From: Branchiostoma floridae
Taxonomy: Eukaryota; Chordata; Leptocardii; Amphioxiformes; Branchiostomatidae
Assembly: GCF_000003815.2 (NCBI RefSeq)
Contig: NC_049989.1
Location: 15,029,224 to 15,078,459 of the forward strand
Length of the DNA stretch: 49,236 nt
Direction: 5' to 3'
Shown: one piece after another, positions 42,601-49,236 of the stretch
Numbering within the stretch: the first letter of the stretch is position 1
How the letters are laid out: the number at the start of each line of letters is the position of its first letter
Notes under the pieces: generated by a model
Databases searched by the model: none
What the model was told of the DNA's origin: nothing
What the model saw: only the letters and a program-made list of their open reading frames with translations
Position numbers and translations under genes: made by a program

Positions 42601-45600
42601 GGAGTTTAATGACAAATAGTCTTGATTGTAAATCGATCAATGCAAACTATTTTTTTCTTCGTTACCTTCCACACAGGCCGCAAAAATGGACCTCCAACAG
42701 CCGTTGTCCGTAAATGGCTTGGGGACAACCCCCATAAAGTCCAACGTCAAGGCATATAAAACATACAGTGACGCCCAGATGCAAGAGGCTATCTCCGCAG
42801 TGAAGGAAGGTTTGACGCCTAACAAGGCCTCAAAACTCTTCAAGGTACCGAGAAAAACGTTAACAGACAAGTTAAAAGGTTCGCACCCCCTTGCCCATGG
42901 AGGGCAGACCGTCTTAAGTAAAGGAGATGAGCTTGCCCTTGAAAGCTACGTGGCCCAAATGGCTGAATGGGGCCATCCCATTTCAGTACGGATACTAAAA
43001 GCCCTGGCCGGTGAAATCCACGAGCGAGAGTGCAAGAAGTCAGATGCTGCTCCACGGTTTCGGGAGACAAAAGCCACGGGGCGGCTTGTGGCTGGTAGGA
43101 AGTGGTGGCGTTCATTCAAAAAACGACATCCGACGATCACCCACAGAGCCCAGGATCCGCTGTCCAGAGAGCGGGCTAAGATGTCGAATCAAGATGTCAT
43201 CGATGCTTTCTTCAAGCTGTACACTGACATATTGGACAAGAACAACCTACGCAGTAAACCGCACCTCATCCACAACTGCGATGAGACGGGGATCTCTATG
43301 GAGATCAATAGAGGAAGGGTCCTGGTTCCCAAGGGTGTTCGGGGAGTACCGTCCAGAAGTTCTGGTACAAAGGACAGAGTAACCTTCCACTTGGCAATCA
43401 CCGCAGAGGGAAAGGCGCTTGCCCCTATGATCATTTATAAGCAAAGTTTCCCAAGTGGTGCCTACGCCCAGAAAGGACCAGATAACTGCTTATATGCTGT
43501 GTCGGAATCTGGGTTTACAGACAAAGACTTGTTCGAGAAATGGTTTTGCAACCATTACATAAGGCATATTCCAAAGGAGAGACCTGTCCTGCTCACCATG
43601 GACCAATGTGAAGCCCACCTGTCGGTCAAGACAATCGAAACAGCCATGAAGGAGAATGTGATCCTCCTTGGTCTTCCCCCACACACCTCGCACTTCCTAC
43701 AACCGCTAGATAAGACGTGTTTCTCGTCCTTAAAAGACACACTTGGGAACATCGTCCAAGGTTTGATCTTCGAGAATGCTCAGTTCCAGTTGAGCAAACG
43801 GAACATCAGCCGAGTGCTGAATTCAGCCTTCGAGAAGGCTTTCACGATTCCTACAGTCAAGAAGGGCTTTCAGGCTACTGGTCTGTACCCTGTTAACCCA
43901 GATGTAGTACCCAAGCGTTGGCTTACTGTTGGGGAGGTAGCCAATCAGGAAACCCCAACCCCAAAGGAGAGCGAAGACCAAACATGTCAACCGTGCGGTG
44001 CCCAGGGGTGCCAAACCTGTGGCCCACGGCGTGCCCACTCGTTGGTCGGGAGGCTGGTCCCAGAAGAGTTGGCAGATCTCCTCGTTCCTCCACTGCTTCC
44101 ACAAAAGAAGACGAGAGTTTCGAAAGAAATCAAGAAGGCAAGGGTATTCACCACGCAAGCTGTGTTAGAAGAGCAGATGGAGAAGAAGAGGAAGAGGGAA
44201 GAAAGATTGGCGAAAAAAAAGACGGGGACCAGTGCGAATGCAAAGAGACAAAAGAAGACAGAAGACACGGAGGAGAGAACGACGAAAGGGGAAGCAGAGG
44301 AGAAGGTACCGGAAGACAGAGGTGAGGCAGAGGAAAGGCGATCTGCACATCGTATGACCAGTGCGAATGCGGCTGCAAAGAGACAAAAGAAGACAGAAGA
44401 CACGGTGGAGAAAACGAGGAAAGGTGAAGCAGAGGAGAAGGTACCGGAGGACAGAGGAAAGGCAGAGGAAAGGCGATCTGCACATCGTCGTCTGTGTAGG
44501 CCACCGTCCTACCTTAAAGACTACAACATTACATGTCTGTAGTGCAAGTTATCGTATAGTTAATTGCAAATTTAATAGCTGTAGCACACCTCAAGAAGTT
44601 TTTCTTCACTGTTATTATTGTGGCTGATGAAGGGCCACATTTTGCTATATGCGCTAGCAAGGGAATGAAATGTAAAAAGAATTTAATTTGATAAGCAATC
44701 ACATGGGAATGAAATGTAAAATGAATTTAATTTGATAAGCAATCACATGGGAATGAAATGTAAAAAGAATTTAATTTGATAAGCAATCACATGGGAATGA
44801 AATGTAAAAAGAATTTAATTTGATAAGCAATCACATGGGAATGAAATGTAAGAAGAATTTAATTTGATAAGCAATCACATGGGAATGAAATGTAAAAAGA
44901 ATTTAATTTGATAAGCAATCACATGGGAATGAAATGTAAGAAGAATTTAATTTGATAAGCAATCACATGGGAATGAAATGTAAAGTAGAAACTTATCCTG
45001 ATAGATAATGGTATGTGATGTACAGAAATGAAAGTAAATGTCAACTTGCTCTGATAAATATAAACTTATGGTTAAAAGTTGAAAATGTTAATTAAGAGTT
45101 TCAACACACTTCAATATTGATAAATATAACACGTTTGAACAATGTTTTGAATTATCATTTAAATTTTTAACAATCGCAAAGATAGATGAACAATCCTGCA
45201 CTTTTACAATTACATGGTAACGTCAACCTTGATTACATAATATTCCTTCTTCAGATAGGCATCATGTACGATGCAGGATAGGCCACTCAGGGAGCCCTCG
45301 CCGACAAGGTTCAGGACCTCGTCCTTATCCTTATCTCTGATCCATCCACAGGGGACGCACTCGGTCGCATTTGTCGCATAAACCATCAGCCCGGCTTTTG
45401 GTGCGCCGGGCCGATGGTACCTCTCGATCTTCAGGCGCAGCTGCCCCGGGGCCTCCTCCTCGCTCTCCACGACCCACCTCGCCCCGTCGTTGTGGTGGAA
45501 GGTCTGCAGCGTCAGACGCTGTAAATGGTCATGATAATAAAGGTGAACGAGGGGCCCAAAAAATGTACCGATAAACATTTTCGTCCACAAAAGCAAAGAT

Positions 45601-47700
45601 AGTGAGCGTTTGCAGTTTCATAATTTTCTAGTTTACTTTGAAAGACTTACCATTTTGTGACTTGGAAGCTGGACTTGGACTGATAACGTTTCCCGGTTTG
45701 ATTTCTGTGAGTGGAAAGAGTCGGAAGGTCATGCGGCTTAGTAGATGGAAGGGTGATTCCCTCTATTAAATTAACCACGCAACTATTTTTGTTCATGTAA
45801 AAAAATCAGCTTTATACTAGCCCATATCTGTAAATATCGTCAAACAATACTTACATTGTATACGCGCCGTTTAGTCGACGGAACAGGTCTCAAAACGGTC
45901 TGACAGAAGGTCGAAGATCACACAGCTTCGCAAGGCGGCAAAACTTGACTCAGAGTGGGTTGTGCCAAATCAGCCTCCGACTAAGGTGAGCATTCCGCTC
46001 TTGAACAAATATCAATACTAAACATCTATCTTAAAAAAAGTTATTTTCAGATCAGGTAAATGACAAAAATGTAAAAGAAAAGTGTTTATGAGTAATTGCG
46101 TCAGATGATTTGGAGTTTATGAGACATGCATTGGTGCATCTGTCCCTCTGCAGTTGGGACTGAATGGAACGTCCCAACAGCGATCGACCTTTGTCAAAAC
46201 AGCTGGATGCCGGTGTCAGACATAAAATATTCCGTTATATTCACTAATCATAAGAGGGTTATTAAACTCCCGTTTGAAAACTATGATCTATTAAAAAAAG
46301 CAGCAAACTCCGAGGCTCCTCCCGTTCATCCTTTTATTTCTGGATGGAACACCATGCCTTTGCTGAGACGATAGTGGCACACAACAGAGGAACTCCCCTT
46401 TATTGCAGGGCTACATGGACTTGGTACAGGCCGATGACCTGTACTATCACGTTACAGTTTCCGCTGGGCGTAATATGGACTGCAGTGCAAGTTATCGTTT
46501 GTTTACTCGCCCTTTAATAGCTGTAGTAGGCTCCTAAGAAGTCAGCCCCAAGGGTTACAATAGCTACGAAATTGTATTGGAACATAAGAACGGGTCTCAG
46601 CACAGCAGGACGATGTTTTCAGGACTATTTTTAGGATCGCAGCTATCGTGAGTGCATCGGCGTACCTACTACGTGGTGCCTGTAGTATCTAGAGTAAGTG
46701 TGTGTCGGTTTACAAAGACATTAGGAACTAACCATATCAAAATTATGGGTAATCTGGGACATTGATGCGGCTGACCCCGAGTGACCGCGTTCTGCGGAGA
46801 ACGTTACCACGTGGTCGTAGAAGACGTACTTCAACATGTCTACATAACTTGTGTGTTTCATTCAGATGTGCTGCAAAGCATTGCTTTCCATCCTCGTAAC
46901 AGGAAAGTGGTAAGTCATAGAATAGAATTCAATACCTTAAAAACATTTTCAATGGTTCTTTTTAACGATTTCTGACCAATTGTTAAAGTGGCGAATTCAG
47001 GGTACACCCTTGGGACGTAAGCCCGTATTACGTCGGAAAGTTGCTGATTGACCCTTGACCTCTACGTTCGATCAATCACCATGGTAACGCGTGCAAAAAA
47101 AGTTAGACATAAGATATGCCGACGTATTCACAAATCACAGAGAGGGTCATTAATCTTCCGTTTGAAAACGATGATTTATTGAAAAAGTGGCGAATTCAGG
47201 GCCCCCTCCGTTACAGATTAGACAACTACAGATTACAAAATTATATGGGCGGGGCGTGGAAAGTTGACAGCTGTCATCCTCCTCCCTAAAAAAAAAACAA
47301 AAAAACTTCCGTTATATAATGTTTTCCTACCTGTTTTCTGTGTGGATTTAGACTGTAGTTGTGCTGGTAGTGTGAGTGGATAGTCTGCCCTCGCCTTTCC
47401 ATGTTCCGTAGGTAAATCCAAACCTGTTGGCATCATAACAGGCTGTGAACTCCCCTCCTCTTCGCCGAAATTCAAACTACCGGCCAAAGGAATCCTCCGA
47501 AACGTTAGCCACAGAAAATGCGGTCCCGGAATGGTTGTGACGAAGAAAGCGAAGACAAAACCACACAAGAAGATCAAGATGATACTAAGTCTCGACCACA
47601 TGATGTCGTCGGGTTGTCTATCGTTGGAATTTTTCTGTAATAAGGCTGAAATTTTTGCCACAAGTTTGACCTTTTTGCCACATTTACCTTCGGCAGCCAT
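38843..47700 (-). CDS. FICD: FICD: Fic-domain protein adenylyltransferase, complete gene
   Basis: Three exons (47700-47331, 40510-40287, 39688-38843) give a 479-aa protein; human FICD has 458 aa. Exon 1 encodes a basic cytosolic start and one membrane helix at about 37-56 (signal-anchor, type II). Exon 2 carries two TPR-like repeats at about 125-198. Exon 3 carries the Fic domain, with the inhibitory helix TNAIEGN (Glu 257) and the catalytic motif HPFVDGNGR (His 386 to Arg 394), both intact. Known FICD enzymes sit in the ER lumen and AMPylate BiP/HSPA5 when unfolded-protein load is low; the same site removes AMP, and the inhibitory glutamate controls the switch. Splice phases agree (phase 1, then 0). 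Intron 1 is mostly a 6.07-kb DNA transposon. Confidence 0.96.
40015..40200 (+). repeat. second copy of the 32011-32420 repeat
   Basis: A more compact copy in FICD intron 2, with both blocks about 60 bp apart and an AAACAAACAAA tail. Confidence 0.65.
40287..40510 (-). CDS. FICD: FICD exon 2 (TPR repeats)
   Basis: It is 224 nt long with a TTGTTTCAG acceptor and a GTAATG donor. It encodes [37 protein letters not shown] and [13 protein letters not shown], matching the two TPR motifs of human FICD (KLFMHALKMDPDFVDALTEF and YTRALTISPYH). In vertebrates these TPRs bind the BiP substrate. Confidence 0.95.
40796..40869 (+). repeat. tRNA-like sequence facing the tRNA-Glu-like copy
   Basis: An A-box-like TGGCATAGTGGTTTAGCATC and a perfect B-box GGTTCGAATCC are separated by a hairpin, GATCTGG-CGG-CCCAGATC. 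It points toward the minus-strand tRNA-Glu-like sequence, 17 bp away. Confidence 0.5.
40886..40956 (-). tRNA. tRNA-Glu(CTC)-like sequence, probably a pseudogene or SINE head
   Basis: The minus strand starts TCTCATGTGGTCTAGTGGTT and contains GCGCTCTCACCGC with anticodon CTC, then CCCGGGCTCAATTCCCGG and CGTGGGA. The acceptor stem pairs over 7 positions with two or more G-U pairs. The first T-loop base is C instead of T and the anticodon stem has one mismatch, so function is doubtful. It is in FICD intron 1. Confidence 0.6.
41143..41168 (+). repeat. left terminal inverted repeat of pogo-like element
   Basis: It starts ACGGAGGGGGCCCCGAATTC, then GCCACT, directly after a TA. A second AAATTCGCCACTTTTT motif follows at about 41175-41191. 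Confidence 0.82.
41445..42020 (-). CDS. unassigned intronless ORF inside the transposon, 191 aa
   Basis: It opens at ATG 42020 ([20 protein letters not shown]) and runs 191 codons without a stop in otherwise stop-rich sequence. It contains [20 protein letters not shown] and many aromatic residues, with no signal peptide or membrane helix that I can see. No family is recognised. Its place between the left inverted repeat and the transposase suggests a second transposon-borne gene or a captured fragment. A frame of this length could still arise by chance. Confidence 0.4.
   Translation of the reverse strand: MLADRHRGVNVGHGQFGVVISDRNHSTKRGKNCVWPYMSKGSYSDKIDWYFLGWMSDVFVALHKFCPYFYQQRFSLQEVEYVVSLTKFNPISVIDIRYNLIHCSYVSIDLVCQVIYRKCNEISPFYVFILDLRKFEPPKCSARSIDKSDVRWHENFNNLVKITGLKDTPHDRFPYQSLFYSLGISLRILSM
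42686..44542 (+). CDS. pogo/Tigger-like DDE transposase, intact, 618 aa
   Basis: A single open frame from ATG 42686. Residues about 27-66 form a Psq-type helix-turn-helix ([20 protein letters not shown], then [13 protein letters not shown]) for DNA binding, and about 80-160 a CENP-B-like second DNA-binding region. The DDE nuclease follows, with Asp 199 in NCDETG, Asp 306 in LTMDQCEAH and Asp 342 in [10 protein letters not shown]. The second motif has QCEAH where many relatives have G-SH. The C-terminus holds CxxC-like clusters ([15 protein letters not shown]) and a lysine/glutamate-rich tail with a tandem duplication. A consensus acceptor (TTCCACACAG) lies 9 bases before the ATG, suggesting a 5' noncoding exon. 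The intact frame suggests recent activity or selection. Confidence 0.93.
   Translation: MDLQQPLSVNGLGTTPIKSNVKAYKTYSDAQMQEAISAVKEGLTPNKASKLFKVPRKTLTDKLKGSHPLAHGGQTVLSKGDELALESYVAQMAEWGHPISVRILKALAGEIHERECKKSDAAPRFRETKATGRLVAGRKWWRSFKKRHPTITHRAQDPLSRERAKMSNQDVIDAFFKLYTDILDKNNLRSKPHLIHNCDETGISMEINRGRVLVPKGVRGVPSRSSGTKDRVTFHLAITAEGKALAPMIIYKQSFPSGAYAQKGPDNCLYAVSESGFTDKDLFEKWFCNHYIRHIPKERPVLLTMDQCEAHLSVKTIETAMKENVILLGLPPHTSHFLQPLDKTCFSSLKDTLGNIVQGLIFENAQFQLSKRNISRVLNSAFEKAFTIPTVKKGFQATGLYPVNPDVVPKRWLTVGEVANQETPTPKESEDQTCQPCGAQGCQTCGPRRAHSLVGRLVPEELADLLVPPLLPQKKTRVSKEIKKARVFTTQAVLEEQMEKKRKREERLAKKKTGTSANAKRQKKTEDTEERTTKGEAEEKVPEDRGEAEERRSAHRMTSANAAAKRQKKTEDTVEKTRKGEAEEKVPEDRGKAEERRSAHRRLCRPPSYLKDYNITCL
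44228..44490 (+). repeat. tandem duplication inside the transposase C-terminal tail
   Basis: Two copies about 129 bp apart (starting near 44228 and 44357) both encode a segment beginning TSANA and continuing [21 protein letters not shown] and AEERRSAHR. The second copy has two extra alanines. The period is a multiple of three, so the frame is kept. Confidence 0.9.
44661..44985 (+). repeat. 44-bp minisatellite
   Basis: Units starting GGGAATGAAATG occur at 44661, 44705, 44749, 44793, 44837, 44881, 44925 and 44969 (the last one partial), an exact 44-base period. Units differ at a few sites (AAAAAG, AAAATG, AAGAAG). It lies 118 bp after the transposase stop, inside the transposon. Confidence 0.97.
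45210..45899 (-). CDS. unassigned spliced gene inside the transposon, last three exons
   Basis: Exons 45899-45855 (15 codons), 45704-45651 (18 codons) and 45518-45210 (102 codons and TAA) all join in phase 0 with good AG/GT sites. Together they encode 135 residues: [15 protein letters not shown], then [18 protein letters not shown], then [20 protein letters not shown] and on to a C-terminus ending [10 protein letters not shown]. The alternating hydrophobic pattern suggests a beta-rich fold; there are three cysteines in the last exon. Third codon positions in the last exon are G/C-rich. I do not recognise the family. It runs in the same direction as FICD and opposite to the transposase. An upstream start exon was not found, so the gene may be partial or the first exon may be read from a frame I missed. 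Confidence 0.6.
46140..46375 (+). pseudogene. coding-like fragment, possible captured exon, near the right end of the transposon
   Basis: A pyrimidine-rich acceptor (TGTCCCTCTGCAG) precedes an open segment encoding [20 protein letters not shown] and then [11 protein letters not shown], ending at TAG 46375. The strand-turn-strand-helix pattern recalls PB1/ubiquitin-like folds, but this is only an impression. A diverged copy with a broken frame occurs near 47125-47185. Confidence 0.35.
46408..46540 (+). pseudogene. second coding-like fragment in the transposon right arm
   Basis: A TTTATTGCAG acceptor is followed by a frame encoding [20 protein letters not shown]. From about 46484 the sequence resembles the stretch just after the transposase stop (44544-44600; both read GTGCAAGTTATCGT), so this arm contains an internal duplication. 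Confidence 0.3.
47125..47185 (+). repeat. diverged duplicate of 46226-46300
   Basis: It shares the string CCGTTTGAAAAC and flanking bases with 46226-46300 (GTYATTAA, TTCACWAATCA). The frame is broken here by TAA. It abuts the right inverted repeat. Confidence 0.6.
47186..47211 (-). repeat. right terminal inverted repeat of pogo-like element
   Basis: It is the reverse complement of the left end with one mismatch and is directly followed by TA (47212-47213). A diverged internal copy of the same motif sits near 46987-47002. Confidence 0.82.
47331..47700 (-). CDS. FICD: FICD exon 1 (start, membrane anchor, luminal linker)
   Basis: It has 123 codons plus one base. The ATG at 47700 opens [21 protein letters not shown] hydrophobic segment, [16 protein letters not shown], is the single membrane anchor and is preceded by basic residues. 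The GTAGGA donor ends the exon in phase 1. The linker to the TPRs is poorly conserved, as in other FICD proteins. Confidence 0.9.
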
Positions 47701-48300
47701 ATTGTTGCAACATTGCTGTGGACACTACCAAACCTTTCATCTGTAGGGATGTTGTAAATAATAGAATATTCTAAAATCATATTTTGTCATTGACAAAAAT
47801 CATATGGACAAAAATCACAATTGAATTCTATTTTTCTGAATCTCTTATGTCTGTAAATAGAAGTTTAACGAAAATTTAAATGAAGTATTTTATATTGGGG
47901 TATTCAAATCCCCTAGTGTATAATGGCAGTACCTAAATTACTAGTTGTCAGATTTTGATTGGCCAGCAGATCTCGCGAGAGTCTACCATTTTCAAGATGG
48001 CTGCGCCCACGTGAAGAAAATCCGTCTGCTGCTAGAAACTTGTTTCACCGTAAATTTCGTCGTTTTGCGGGATATTTTAAGTTTTGATTGGGCGTCTTAC
48101 TATTTCTAACATAGCAGCGAGTATGAAATGATCATATTTCATAGATATGCGTGTAGTATTACAGACTGAGCAAGCGAAAAGTCGTACCCCCCCCCCTTTA
48201 CAGTCTCTCGCTCGTGCACATGTCAACATATCACGAGTTCTAGTGAGAAGTTGAAGTTCTACATTTCTTCAGTGAGAAACAGGCTGTGCAAGCTTTAAGT
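47701..48300. promoter_or_regulatory. divergent promoter region between FICD and the plus-strand gene
   Basis: About 600 bp separate two outward-facing start codons. The right half (47960-48290) carries CpG-rich motifs, including CTCGCGAGA (47972-47980; the TCTCGCGAGA palindrome is typical of constitutive promoters), CCCACGTG and a C10 run. No TATA box stands out. The layout is seen; promoter function is inferred. Confidence 0.45.
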
Positions 48301-48323
48301 ATGGCTCTGTTTACCGTCAACAG
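48301..48323 (+). CDS. first coding exon of a plus-strand gene (partial)
   Basis: ATG at 48301 followed by a frame encoding MALFTVN and two bases of the next codon, then a GTGAGG donor at 48324. It lies downstream of a CpG-containing stretch and 601 bp from the FICD start on the opposite strand. Eight codons are too few to name a gene. No second exon is visible before the window ends. Confidence 0.45.
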
Positions 48324-48989
48324 GTGAGGATATTTGATAGTCATTTTGATTGTTTCAATTATCAAATGTAGAGGTTGTCAAAACAATGAATAGATGATAC
48401 TATTTAGATGTACTTGTACAACGTTACAGAATACTGTATGTATCTAAATTCACGGTGACTGCTTGTACGCAAACTCAAAATCATCAGTGTACGGGCAGAC
48501 TTCTGTGAGAATTTGGTCTTATGCAATTTAGGCCAACATAGGTTAATTTCTTGTTACGTATAGTGGTACGCAGTAGTGATTTATGTTTAAGTGTCGGTAA
48601 ATTTATCATAAAGTTACTGGTGAAAACTGCACGAGCGTACCATTTAGCTGAGGCAAGTCCGAGAGTGTGGACATGCTAATCCATTCCTGTCCGTTGACAG
48701 TGGGCCAGTCGGTGGCACGTGCCAAAACTCTCATAGGGCCTATATGAAGTGAGTTCACCAGTGCCTTCCTGAGTCAAGTTATAGTAGTTAATGACAGTAG
48801 TTAACGACGGGCAGTCTGTAAATGTACTTATGTCATACCTGTGACGCGAAAACGTTCGATACGGGTGTTCCGGACCATGTGATAACTTCCATATCACACA
48901 GGTTCAAAAGTTGTATCACACAGGCTTCCTTCGAGTAAATGGAACCATTTCGAGTGGGCTGAGTGTGACATTGCTGTTGTAACACATTT
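48324..48989. other. start of an intron of the plus-strand gene, nothing assigned
   Basis: No exon or repeat recognised before the repeat at 48990. Confidence 0.5.
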
Positions 48990-49225
48990 TGTTCAATGGC
49001 ACCAAATTTGTTCAACTTCTGGCGCATTTTGCATCAACATAGGGGTTTTCTCAGGTGGGTATGACCTAAATAAAATACAACACGGTGTATTCCGTATTAC
49101 CCTCGGTCTCAGCCCTCCCGCAGGTCGGATCACCCTTCGGCCGTCGGGCGGGTAGGATCTCCCGACGGCCAAAGGTTGATACCCTGCTGGTACCTCGGGT
49201 GATACGGAATACACCGTGTTGTATT
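48990..49225 (-). mobile_element. MITE-like repeat with long inverted repeat
   Basis: AATACAACACGGTGTATTCC (from 49075) and its reverse complement (to 49225) frame a GC-rich centre with a nested inverted repeat (GGCCGTCGGG/CCCGACGGCC). The flank toward 48990 also matches 1000-1094, so the unit extends beyond the palindrome. Confidence 0.75.
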
Positions 49226-49236
49226 CTATATTGATG

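Larger units (their letters stand above)
41143..47211 (+). mobile_element. 6.07-kb pogo/Tigger-like DNA transposon with extra genes, in FICD intron 1
   Basis: The left end begins ACGGAGGGGGCCC at 41143. The right end is its reverse complement, finishing at 47211, with about 25 of 26 bases matching. The element is flanked by TA at 41141-41142 and 47212-47213, the duplication expected of Tc1/mariner-pogo transposases. The subterminal motif AATTCGCCACT is repeated at both ends (left twice; right near 46987 and 47186). Inside lie an intact DDE transposase (42686-44542, plus), a 44-bp minisatellite, an unassigned spliced gene (45210-45899, minus), an unassigned 191-codon ORF (41445-42020, minus) and duplicated coding-like fragments (46140-47190). 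The right end is about 120 bp from the FICD exon 1 donor. The two ends might belong to separate copies, but the TA pair and the transposase argue for one unit. Confidence 0.82.

Noticed and set aside
43987-44504. Minus-strand frames of 106-138 codons rich in Leu, Ser and Phe
   Set aside because: They mirror the Lys/Glu-rich transposase tail on the other strand and have no signal of their own.
1-49236. CRISPR arrays, operons, phage or bacterial features
   Set aside because: None seen. Spliced genes and eukaryotic transposons exclude a prokaryotic origin, and the 44-bp tandem array has no spacers.

Overview
The window looks like a piece of an invertebrate chordate nuclear genome. Amphioxus (Branchiostoma) is my best guess, from short conserved exons in large introns, GT-AG splice sites, CpG-rich gene starts and a dense load of MITEs and SINEs; the species cannot be proved here. 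There are no operons or prokaryotic signals. One 100-base gap of N lies at 34164-34263.

Layout. (1) 388-26762, minus strand: 18 confident exons plus one 6-nt candidate microexon of a BCR/ABR homologue. They encode an N-terminal coiled coil like the BCR oligomerisation domain, then DH, PH and the start of C2. The rest of C2 and the RhoGAP domain lie beyond the left edge. Splice phases agree at every junction and give 788 codons. An upstream exon at 32426-32753 on the same strand ends in the same phase as exon 1 and may be an alternative 5' exon. (2) 33.8-38.3 kb: repeats, with a 5'-truncated non-LTR retrotransposon (RT, 34500-35975) and two copies of a roughly 360-bp element, each flanked by 12-13 bp direct repeats and carrying a hammerhead-ribozyme-like motif. 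(3) 38843-47700, minus strand: a complete three-exon FICD gene (479 aa), an ER type II membrane protein with TPRs, an inhibitory glutamate and an intact Fic motif. (4) Nearly all of FICD intron 1 is a 6.07-kb pogo/Tigger-like DNA transposon (41143-47211) with 26-bp inverted repeats and a TA target duplication. It holds an intact 618-aa DDE transposase on the plus strand, plus at least one multi-exon minus-strand gene (45210-45899) and an intronless 191-codon ORF (41445-42020) that I cannot assign. (5) 47700-48301: a divergent promoter between FICD and the first coding exon of a plus-strand gene that leaves the window.

Repeats. The introns hold many non-autonomous DNA transposons whose ends can be set by inverted repeats and target duplications: hAT-like (8 bp), Tigger-like (TA), a TTAA element and an internally deleted mariner. 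A 5S-rRNA-headed SINE and a second, probably tRNA-headed, SINE share a central domain. The two host genes are unrelated in function: BCR is a Rho-family regulator and FICD an ER proteostasis enzyme. The strongest leads are the gene-bearing pogo element and the hammerhead-bearing repeat.
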